In this document: piece after piece, positions 12,801 to 24,800 of the stretch
Layout of the letters: every line of letters begins with the position of its first letter
Position numbering within the stretch: the stretch's first letter is position 1
DNA from: Lepidonotus clava
Taxonomy: Eukaryota > Annelida > Polychaeta > Phyllodocida > Polynoidae
Assembly (NCBI GenBank): GCA_936440205.1
Contig: OW387136.1
Location: forward strand, 55,355,718-55,419,717
Direction: 5' to 3'
DNA length: 64,000 bases
Notes under the pieces: model-generated
Told to the model about the DNA's origin: nothing
Databases searched by the model: none
The model's input: the letters and a program-made list of their open reading frames with translations, nothing else
Position numbers and translations under genes: made by a program

Positions 12801-15800
12801 TTTGTAAATGGGGCCATAAAGGTTCATTAACAGCATAGGATATGTCACCTTTCCAATACCTTTGCAAGATCTTTGATGAATTTTAAAGGTCACTTGAGAA
12901 AGTTTTGGAAAGGTCTTGTAAGGTGACCTTTCCATTACCTTTACCATTTACAAAAACTTAAATGTCTAATTTCTCGCAGTAAGACAGGGTCATATCCCAG
13001 CATGGAATATGTTTTTTTTTTTTTTTTTTTAGAAATAATTGCGTAAGCATGCTATATATTGGGTTGTATACTTGGAAGTGTAGACCTTGATCTATTAATG
13101 CATGGAAAAGTCAGGAAAAAATGTCCTGCCCCATCTTAATGAGAATGGCTGAACAGAGAGATAGGGAACCTTACAACTCAATAAGGAAGTTCAACTGATA
13201 AAATGTTGACCCTTCACGTTCACCTGAGGAGCCACACTCTTATCTATACATATGTATCACTCAAGGCAGTCAAAGTAACCACTGTTAAGCACGGTTCCTC
13301 ATGATCTAGGTCTGATTGAATGAAGTCCGTGTTTTCTCTACTTCTAAAGTTGACATATATTTTTGGGTCATTCTACCAGAAAGACCTACATTACCAACAA
13401 ACAACAATTCACCTTGAGTTTTCTTATTTCCAGAATCTCTAAATGCACGAAATCAGAGAATATTGACTCATGTGAGTTAAGGGGGGGGAACCCCCACCAG
13501 ACACACCTTGTCGTCGTTGTCGTTATACATCTGTGAGTTCTGACATGGGTCAAAGTAGAACCCCCTGCCCCCACCTTAGGACAGTGTCTTACTGGTATCT
13601 TGTTAGCTCGGTAAATGATCAAGGCGTATCTACCCCAGCCCTCACCAGATCCACCATGGCGTGATACGTCTGTGAGTTCTGACATGAATCAAAGTAGAAC
13701 CCCCTGCCTCCACCTTAGGACAGTGTCTTACTGGTATCTTGTTAGCTCGGTAAATGATCAAGGCGTATCTACCCCAGCCCTCACCAGATCCACCATGGCG
13801 TGATACGTCTGTGAGTTCTGACATGAATCAAAGTAGAACCCCCTGCCTCCACCTTAGGACAGTGTCTTACCGGTTTCCTGTTAGCTCGGTAAACGATTAA
13901 GGTGTATCTACCCCAGCCCTCACCAGATCCACCATGTAGAACCCGCCCCCCTGCCTTATATCAAAGTCTTACACATATCCCGTTAGCTCGGTAAATGATT
14001 AAAGCGTATCGATCCAAGCTTTACCAGCCCCCACCATGTCGGTTCTCTGTCGGCGCCTTGTATCACAGCTCCCCAGACCCCGCCGCCTCTTTCACAGCTA
14101 CAGGTGTTCTCTGCATGCCTCTTCTTGTTTCCCTCCTCCCCTACAACCCTCTCCAGTTTCATTGATTTATTGAACGCCCACAGTCTCACCAGGCTCGATA
14201 CCTCAGATGTCTCTGAATCTATCTTTGCCTTGTAAGGTAATCATAGCATATTTGGAGGGGGGTGGGGTGGTTTTGTGGTTTTGTGAGTTGGTCTCCATAT
14301 AGCTGAGAAATTGCTGAGTAGACCTTAAATACAAACAATCATCATCATATTTGTGGAATGTTGGTCTTTGAATAGCTAAACTTCATCTTTATGTCATAAT
14401 TGATGTATCCCAAAATCATTAAATCTTTTATCAGCTAGGTGTTCACAGATCATACATAATCTGATTCATGATGCTAATCGTGTTCATCCATGTTGGAAAC
14501 AGGATTATCTGAAAAGGAGAATGCTACCTATCCATCAGTGTCAAAGTTAATAAAAGCAATACAATCTAAATATTGCAGCTGCTTAATTAAGAATTAATCG
14601 TACCTTATCTAAGTTTAGGCATGGAATATCCTCCCTCTAATAACTACAAGTATTCACCAAACATATGGCAATCAGTCATATAGCACTCCCCCTCCCCCTA
14701 GTGATCAATTGGCTACTTATATGTAATTAGGTTAGAGGCCAAAGGTGAGGTGGGGAAGTGCACCCTTACTAAACAACTTCTTGTAAACAACTTAGCAGCA
14801 GTAAGCCTTTTGGCCTTCACTGGGGGCTATGGATGGGGTCGCGGTGTTGCATGTACAATTTAAAAATGACAATGTAGCATGTCTCTGTCACTTATTTTTC
14901 TTAATGTTGCATGTTGAATTGAAAAAATGTCCACGTCTCATGTTACTAACGCTTTCAAGCTATCTGTCTTGTCAGTAAGAGTCCATGTCACCTGTCAAAT
15001 TTAAGAAACGGCTGTGTCGCGCTGTCAATTTCATTGGTCTAGACCCATATACTGGTGAGACTAGAAATACATCATGACATCACAACAACTCTTCAAGTCT
15101 TCATTCTATTCACACAACAAAACTTAGTACCACAAATTCATGCTGTACTGTGCCTCCTGTACCTTAACTTCAGCATGCATGCCTCCACATTGACCGACCT
15201 TCTGCAGGCCATGACTCATAATGTATGCACAGGAGTCTTAAGGTAATCCCTGTAAGGCTTGTACACCTTAACTTGAAGTACCCAGGTATTATAGCGACCA
15301 GGTGTGTCAGACTGGTAATTCAGATTTACCTGAGGAGGTACTTCTGTCCTGCATTAAAATACAAGTACGTGTACCATTACTTCTGCCAGGTATTGAAATA
15401 TGGGGGTGTACCTCTAAAACTGAGATGTCGACAGGGGCATTTTTAAAATTCAACATGTGACATGGCGGCTTTACAACATATCATGGAGGGTTAGAAATAT
15501 AGTGACATGTGACGTAGGTATTTCTTAAATTGGCATGTGACATTGGGGAAAATAAGCGACAAAGACATGCAACATCAGCATTTTTTATTTCGACGCGCAA
15601 CAATGGGACCCCTACATCCAGAGCCCCTGAAATAGAGGGACTGATACTTCTACCATGCATTAAAATACAAGTGCCGGTACTTTAACCCTGCATTATGATA
15701 GAAGTAGCCACTGGCACAGTGCAGGCCCCTGGCTAATGATCTAATAAACCCCTCAACTACCTGACCTTTCAAAGATAGGCGCCTCGATAAAGTCTGCTCT

Positions 15801-18800
15801 AGTGTACTGCCACAAGCTGCAGCGCTTTTGGGCTTTAACAATAAGAAAAGATCAAACATGTTAAAGTTGGCCAATGGGCTATACATTAATGGCGGGATCC
15901 TATTGCATAAACTTAACATAGCCCAGGTGTGGGACTAGACCACAAAATTTGACAGTGTAACACAGCCTTTTCTTAAATTCAACATGTGACATGGAGCCTT
16001 GACAACATACAAGACAGCTTTAAAACCTTAGTGACATGTAACATGGACATTTCCTAAAATCAACATGTTACATTGAGAAAAACAAGCGACAGACACCTGC
16101 AACTTTGCTGTTTTTAGCAAACGGGACATCAGGACCCCCATCCCCCTGTCCAGAGCCCCCCAAGTTTAATTAGGAGACATCTTAAACACGATACATTCAC
16201 TCACCTAGAGCGTTCAGTGGTTACCCATAACCTGACATTATGGAACCCACTCGGTGGCGGATCCGGGATTTTGAAAAGGAGGGGGGCGTGCTTTTGGGGA
16301 AAAAAAAATCATTAATTACTTTTGGGCCCAATTTTACATTTTAAAAAAAACACGTGAAATTGGCCAAAAAAGGGGGGGAGAGGGGCGCCCCCGCCCCCGC
16401 CTCCCCTCTTAATCTGCCACTGCCTCTTACGTAGTTCATCATGTCCTCACAATCCCCTACCTTAATGAGGTCCTACAATCGTAGTCAGGTAACCTTTTTA
16501 CAAATTCACATAAAGAGCCTTTATATGTTTGTTATTTTCCTTCTCAAAAAGCCAACAAGGAAGAAGCTCCCAATAACCCCCTCATCCATTCGTAATCAAA
16601 CTGATCCGCCACTGAATAACCCTGTGTCACCAGGGATTGTGGGGGTTTACAATTCTGAATTAACAATTCTCCCCTGACCATTAGGGACCCCACCCCCGGG
16701 TGTTTACAATAGTCCCATAGTCTCCCACCCTCGGCCCGTGCCAAGTTTCCACCCCATAAGCCCACAGTAAATAAAGCCAGCAGAAGTCATGTAGCCCCAA
16801 ATCGATGGTGATAAGTAGACCCCGGCCCGTGTGGCACTCAGTTGCCGCAGTGACCATTGATTGGCTTAATGGCGGCCGGGCGATATGAGCTGTGAGTGGG
16901 TAATAATACACAGGCGGGCGGGGGGTAATGGCAGTGAGCGGGTGGTATTTTACCCCAGAAGGGGGGGGGGGGGGGTACTTGGTCTAGAAATGGGTACCAA
17001 CTGCGGTCAGACCATCAAGGGGTTGTAGGTGATAACCAATTTCGCTAAAAAGGAAAAAAGGGGGGCTGTTGAATCATCAAAGAACCTTTTAGGAAAGCTG
17101 TCAATAATTGGTATATATATTTGATACTAGATTAAAAGTCAATTGTAGGGTATCAAATTCCTTCATAATAGCTCTCAAACAAATTGTCACCTTCTGGAAC
17201 TGGATTGTGACCATGGAAGAAACGTGTAGGTTAAGGTTTATTTCCAGGGACTTTCCATGAGGGATGCTGAAAGGGGGGGGGGGGGCTGTCACAGTATCCC
17301 AGTTTTTCTGGGGGCTGTAAAATCCCCAAAAGAGGGTCTGTAGTTTCGCAGTTGGTACCTATCCTCATATATCGCATTCGGGAGTCCAGGTCCGCCCATG
17401 CGCGCACCTTTTGCGCCACTACATGTAAGTGGTCAAGCAAAATCTCCCAGCCAATTAGCGGTGTACCCTTGTCCCACGTGATACAACATGGCGGCGCCCA
17501 CTGGGCCTCTCCCAAATGCAGTATAGCGCAGTCGGGAGTCTCGGTCTGCGCATGCGTCGTCCTTTGGCGCCACTAGCTGTCGGGGGTCAAGCGCGACTTT
17601 TCAGCCAATTACGAGCCTTCCTTTATCAACATGGCCGCGTCCAGGGACAAACTCCCGTCAGGGCTATACTGAGTACCCCCCACCCCCACCCCAACCCCCG
17701 ATTTTACCCCCGCGGGTCCCTATTGAGCAGCTCGTCCGGTGCTAGATCGGCTTTTAGAGGCCTCCCCTCCCCCCACTTGGGTCTCTACCCCGCCCGGTAC
17801 TGGAGGAAATAGCGGCCACTTAGGTAGAGGAGGATTTACCTGCTGTTTTCACGGTTTGGGATACCTGAGAGTCCTGGGAGCTGCGATAAAGGACGAGGCC
17901 TGTAGGGCTGTATACGTAACATAGCGAGCTCTGATAGAGGACAGAACATCCAGGAGACAAGTTGGAGTAGTGTGCGCTTCAATTTGGTTTTAAAAAGTAT
18001 TTGGAACTGGAGGAAAATGACTGTAAGTAAAACTGACAAAACCTGCAAAAGCACACAGGCCGGAAAAGGAGTAAACTTATAGGCCTTTCAATGAGATTAG
18101 AATATTTTGAAAAAAACAGAAGGTGACAAAGGAGACTTGTTTCAACTAGGAACAAACGGATTGTCATTATTTCATAAACCCTAACAACGAAGCATCAATA
18201 CCAACTGATGTAAGATCCAAAGGAAAATGATCCGACTGTATTGAACTCAAATAGGAATTGTCGATTTCCAATGCAATAAACGCATCTAGACATCAATCTG
18301 ATGAGTATCAAACAGGAGAACGTCATAAAGTAGATTCATGACGGACATTTTTTCTAGGAAGAAAATTTAGTGTTGGAACATTGAAAATCAGGAAAGCTAA
18401 ACCTTCATACAAGAGTTGCATCTTGTAGAAGTAAAGCGCCATGAGCCTCTGTGAGTCGTCCCGAGCTGCACTCTCGGCCTCAGCCTCGGCCTCTGGGAGC
18501 CCCTCTTCTACCACAGGACCTGCCCAGGGGTCTACCCCACACCAGTACCACTCATATCTCCGACTGGGCCCTGACAGTAAGAGGTCCGGACCCCCTGACA
18601 CTACCAAGGCCCGCAAGGGGTGCGGACCCCCCGGGCGGACGGTGTGCTGGACGGAGGAGGCGGCGGTCCGTGCCGTCACCCCGCGACATACCCTCCGGTC
18701 AGGGGCGGCCTACAGCATGCCACCCAACAACAAGACTCTGAGAGGAGGACCCCCAGCAAGGCTCCAGAAGAGCCTCAGCTCGCCCCAGCTGTGGGACACG

Positions 18801-21800
18801 GCCAGGAGCAGGTCCCGGGGTGGTCTGTCCGAGCTGCTGGCCGCCCCCCTGTCCCCTCCCCCGGCCCCCACCTACGACCCCCGCCTCCCCCGCCAGGTCC
18901 ACTCAGCGTTCACCGGCACGTCACGTCAAGGCCTCTTCCGGTGTGGACTGACCACCGCCCCGCCCCCTGGTGTGGCCCGCGAGAAGTACCTGGTGTACTC
19001 TCGGACCGAGGCGCCGCACAGGGCCAAGGTCTGGGTGCCCGACGGACTGCTGGTGAGAGAAAGGGGTTGAATTCTGATTTCTACTAAAAAAAAAACTAAA
19101 GTAAAAGAGAAGAAAAGGTTTCCCGGTTGATAATCCGACTTTCCCTGTACTACTCAGGAATTCTCCAAGTTAGAAAAACTCGATCCTGGTATAATTTGGA
19201 CTTTTGGAGATAATCAAAATGTTAATTGGCTGAGAAACTTTAGGTCGGAAGGATTCATCTATAATTTGTTGATCAGTGGCGGATCGAGGGGGGATCCCCC
19301 CCCCCCTCCCCCACTGAATGACCAGGTTTGTGGGGCCCCTCCCCCGTACATTCATTTTGCGCGCTCCCCCCCCCCCCCCCCCCTTCTTTAAATTCCTGGA
19401 TTCGCCCCTGGTTGATAGTGTCACAAGGCGAGCTGTGTACTACAAATGACTGTGTGCCTTATGAACTGTTACTGCATGTTTGACCACTGTTGACCGGTGG
19501 TGTATGTGTAAAAAGCCTAAAGGCCATATTCCACTATGCGGTGGGGGGCTGTTTGCAGTGGGCTCATCTGCCGCCACAAACAATTTGCGTTTCAGAAATG
19601 AACATGTTGGTTTTTGCCAACGCAGGCAATCCATAGAAAACCTAGATAAAATCATTTGCGGTGGTACTTGCGTTGGGTCAACGCAAGTACCAATGCAAAT
19701 ACATTGTGCATATAGCTGCCATAAGCAGGCACGGCAGACCCCCGTGTCCCAAGTCAAGTTGGAAATTGCACTCTTTCCATTAATATTCCGTCCCCATCTC
19801 TATACAGCCTGTTAGTTTCATGATTTGTCCCCTGGGGAGTTTGATATACTGAAATCTCATATGGGGTATGGACGGGGGGGGGGGGGGGGGGTCCCAATGC
19901 CGCATGTCGAATTTCAAATGGCTCTGTCGCAGGCTCTGTCGCAATGTTGAATTAAGAAAGGCCCTTGTCGATTGTCAGTGTCACTATAGGCTATGTCGCC
20001 TGTCGAATTAAGAGTTAGCCCTGTTGCCATGTCGAATTTAAGAATGGTCAAGAAAATGTTATTAAAAATAAGACAATGTCCCAGGAAAATGTTCAATATT
20101 TCGCCATACCCTTTACAAAATCCTGTATCGGCCGTTGCTCTTTGATTTACCACCATATATGAGTCAAACCAGTTAGTGGTCTCCATTACTCCACGCATGT
20201 TGTGGTTATGTCACCGTTGGGTGGCGGGCCTTAATGAGGTTTTTAAGGGGGGGGGGGGACGGGGGGAGGTATCGTTACCTGCCCACCTCACCAGGAGCCC
20301 ACCTCGCCAGGAGCCTTCCTAATCAACACACCTTGATCAACTCTCACCTGGTGTAAAGTTAAGTAGGGTCCCTTTAATGAGAAGTTCAGGTGAGGGAACT
20401 GAGAGGAAAAACAACAAAACTGTATACATTGAACTCCAGTATAGCTATTTAGCCTGATAATCGCAGTGAAATCGATATACGTTTTGGTTACTTTAATATA
20501 GTCACCAATAACACAGGGAATAAAGGCAAAAGAAAAACTTCGGGCTGAAGAAATTAAGGTGAAGCTAGCAGTCTGGAATAGTTTGACGTACTCTCATATA
20601 TTTTAAGTTCTCTATTTTCTAGTTGGCCTTAAGAATAAGAGGCATTGTTCTTCTTATATTCCGTGCAGTATTGTATAGGCAGACATTATTATCAGAATTC
20701 CATATCTCTGGTTTTAATATCTTTTATCAATAGCACAAGAGGACACCCATATATCTCTGTTTTAATGTCTTCACCAATACAAAAAGAAGACACCCATATC
20801 TCCGGTTTTAACATGTTTTATCCTTACATAAGGGGATACCCATATCTCCAGTTTTAACGTCTTATATCCTTACCATAAAGGGACAGCCGTATCTCTGGTT
20901 TGAACATGTTATGTCTTTACCATAAGGGGACACCCCTTCTCTGTCTTTAACATGTTTTATCCATGCCATAAAAGGACACCCATATTTCCAGAATTAAGAA
21001 AGGCCCTTGTCGATTGTCAGTGTCACTATAGGCTATGTCGCCTGTCGAATTAAGAGTTAGCCCTGTTGCCATGTCGAATTTAAGAATGGTCAAGAAAATG
21101 TTATTAAAAATAAGACAATGTCCCAGGAAAATGTTCAATATTTCGCCATACCCTTTACAAAATCCTGTATCGGCCGTTGCTCTTTGATTTACCACCATAT
21201 ATGAGTCAAACCAGTTAGTGGTCTCCATTACTCCACGCATGTTGTGGTTATGTCACCGTTGGGTGGCGGGCCTTAATGAGGTTTTTAGGGGGGGGGGGGG
21301 GACGGGGGGAGGTATCGTTACCTGCCCACCTCACCAGGAGCCCACCTCGCCAGGAGCCTTCCTAATCAACACACCTTGATCAACTCTCACCTGGTGTAAA
21401 GTTAAGTAGGGTCCCTTTAATGAGAAGTTCAGGTGAGGGAACTGAGAGGAAAAACAACAAAACTGTATACATTGAACTCCAGTATAGCTATTTAGCCTGA
21501 TAATCGCAGTGAAATCGATATACGTTTTGGTTACTTTAATATAGTCACCAATAACACAGGGAATAAAGGCAAAAGAAAAACTTCGGGCTGAAGAAATTAA
21601 GGTGAAGCTAGCAGTCTGGAATAGTTTGACGTACTCTCATATATTTTAAGTTCTCTATTTTCTAGTTGGCCTTAAGAATAAGAGGCATTGTTCTTCTTAT
21701 ATTCCGTGCAGTATTGTATAGGCAGACATTATTATCAGAATTCCATATCTCTGGTTTTAATATCTTTTATCAATAGCACAAGAGGACACCCATATATCTC

Positions 21801-24800
21801 TGTTTTAATGTCTTCACCAATACAAAAAGAAGACACCCATATCTCCGGTTTTAACATGTTTTATCCTTACATAAGGGGATACCCATATCTCCAGTTTTAA
21901 CGTCTTATATCCTTACCATAAAGGGACAGCCGCATCTCTGGTTTGAACATGTTATGTCTTTACCATAAGGGGACACCCCTTCTCTGTCTTTAACATGCTT
22001 TATCCATGCCATAAAAGGACACCCATATTTCCAGTCTTAACCTGTTTTATCCGTGCCATAAGGGGACGGCCATATCCCTGGTTTTAACATGTTTTATCCT
22101 TACTATAAGGGGACACCCATATGTCCGGGTCGGTGACACTGGTCACACCAGGCCCACAGAACAGTGGCCAAACACTCTCACGGCACTAATCCCTCTGAGT
22201 CGGCCACCAATCAGACGAATTAACTCCTTACCATCCAACCAAGAAACCACCTATATCAAAAAACACCATAATTATACTAATTTTTAAAGAAAATGCGCTG
22301 AAGTATTTCAGGTTAATCATTGCATGATAGACTGATGCATTCTGGTGCGTTTATATAAAGTACCAGGAGTTATTATGTTTAGAAAAACATGGAAAGCTGT
22401 AGGTCAATAATTGGTTTAGGTGAGGAGGTGGTGGCTTGTCGTGTAGGTGCTGGGTGGGGCGGTCAGTGAGTGGTCAGTGGCGTCAGGCCCGTGTAGACAT
22501 GGTGTTGACATGGTCCTACATGGGGCTTGGGGTTATGGGGCGTTGGGTGTCAAATATACAAGAAACATGGCAGGGTTTAAACCTTTATTCCATGCAACGA
22601 TTCTGACTGCTGGCAATTTGGTAATTTACGACTTTTCGCCAATAAGGAGGAGAACTACTTTCTGGGCCTTTGGGTAGGCCTACCTGCAATAGGTTATGAG
22701 TGTAGCACACCAGGAACTTTATTTGTCACTGGTTCCTGGCAAGGTACACTAATAACCTGTGGCTAATACCCAGTGGCCCATAAATGTCGTTGCACCCCTC
22801 ATACTAAGACCATACACCTTTCATACCCTTTCTGATGATAAATAGCATGTCAATAATCATAGATAATCATGTGTATGCTCTATTTAACAGCTATTCACAC
22901 TTGGTAATGTCTTATTTATTAATTCAGCAGTCATAATATTTTATCTATGAATTCAGCAGTAAAATCGTCGTGTAGAATATAGCCTTTAGAGTAAGATTAG
23001 GAAGTATTACTGAACAATTATGCATAAGAAACCCATGTGAGTTTCTTCATTAGCATGGCTTTGCATTTTTCAATATCCTTACACGTGAAGCATTTCTCTG
23101 GCGGGGATTTTCTTACACATGTGGAACAAAGCATATCAGCCTCTCCATATCAAAACCAAGAAGCTGAGCATGCCAAAAAGGCTTCCTTTCTAAAAGAACT
23201 ATATTTTCCCTCATTTAAAGGCCACCAATTTCTCTGTTTGACTTTTTTTTGTCTTTGTGACCTTTATTGCTTTTCATACACACTTACACGGTTTACCATA
23301 TAAGGAGATGTGACGTCATATTCACGAGTAAATTCACTCTCTCAAGAGCGTCCTGCATGATATTAGTCCAGTTGGTGTAATCACCAGAGTGGCCTCGTGT
23401 GCTCGCAAGTGGCGGAACCGTGTAAGTGTGTATTATGAATACACTTGGCGCCCCACATGGGTTGAGGTGGCGGTGTGTGTCGGTGAGAGCGGTGTGTTTG
23501 TAGTTGTGATGAGAGTGGCACAAGCCACTTAATCAGAACTACACCGAACACCTCCACCTTAACCCGACATCATACCCTCCGCCTTAGCCCGAGATCATAC
23601 CCTCCGCCTTAAACTGGAGATCATACCCCAGGGCAGGACAAAACCTATCATACCATACAGCAGGACTTACCCTGTAAAACGCCTCAGGTTTATTAACCAT
23701 GCAGCGGACTCAACGCTTTATGGTAGGCAGGGAGGACATCACGCATGGTTTCCTTATGGCAAAGGTTGTTTTTATTGGATTTGGACATCGCTACCAAAGT
23801 ATCAAGTGTTTGTCTTACTCCATACCTTCGCACATTTATTAACCATGTATCGGACACAACACTTTATGGTAGGCAGGGAGGACATCACACATGATTTCCT
23901 TGGGACAAAGGTTTTTTTTATTTTTAAATTGGATTTGGACATCACCACCAAAATATTAAGTGCTTGTAGTCCGAAGTCTTCAGCTTGTAAAATTTGGATT
24001 GATATTGCACTTTGGCTTGGTTGTCACACTGTCTATGGCTTTTGATGGCTGATATTCTTGTAGTAATCATATATGAATGTATCATGTGTTTTTTTATTTT
24101 TCAGGAAAAGGCTGATTTAGAAGCCAAAAACACTAGGAAATTATACACAGATGTATTCAACACAGAAAACACCTTCGTCAAGGTAGGATTTCCAATTGAT
24201 AGGAACTGTTGTTTGATTATCCCATGAAAATATAATATATTCCTGTAGTATATGGTTAATAAGCCCATCCCAGTTTACAGCAACATTAAAGTTTACCATG
24301 AAATATTTTCAAAATTGCCTCCATGCTAATTACCTGAAGAGAGTTCTATAATACAGAATTAACAAAAGCAATTTGGTTGACAGATTGCTCCTAAAATCTG
24401 TAAAATGCAGCTTTATATATTGGCATTTTTTGATATAGGAACCAATGTTAAAGCCTGTCAGCCCAACCAATAATGTCTAACCCTATTTTGCCTTGAAATA
24501 CAATATTTTGATTGGCTGCCAAACCTGCAAATCTGTCAATATATGAAATTTAAGAAGTCATTATGGCTTAGCAGTACTTAGAATATAAAAAGAAACATAA
24601 TTCTTACTTTTTTCAATAACCCCAACTCTAGGAGACAACAATGGCTTATATGGTTATTTTGTCCAACCTTCCAAAAGGGTTTTGATAACTACTTTCCGCT
24701 TTTTCACAAGCAGGGAATATAAGATTCATTACATTTGCTTTTGTGCCACCCCTGTGTTTGCCGTGTAATGTTTCAATGGGAAAATAGATACATAGTACAG

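Noticed and set aside
18620-19087. A second plus-strand frame of 155 codons in the 18.4-kb exon
   Set aside because: GC-rich shadow frame; the other frame joins in phase to the conserved core exon at 24105.
20645-20857. A 70-codon ORF occurring twice (also 21688-21900)
   Set aside because: Identical because of the 1.04-kb duplication and low-complexity because of the internal minisatellite.
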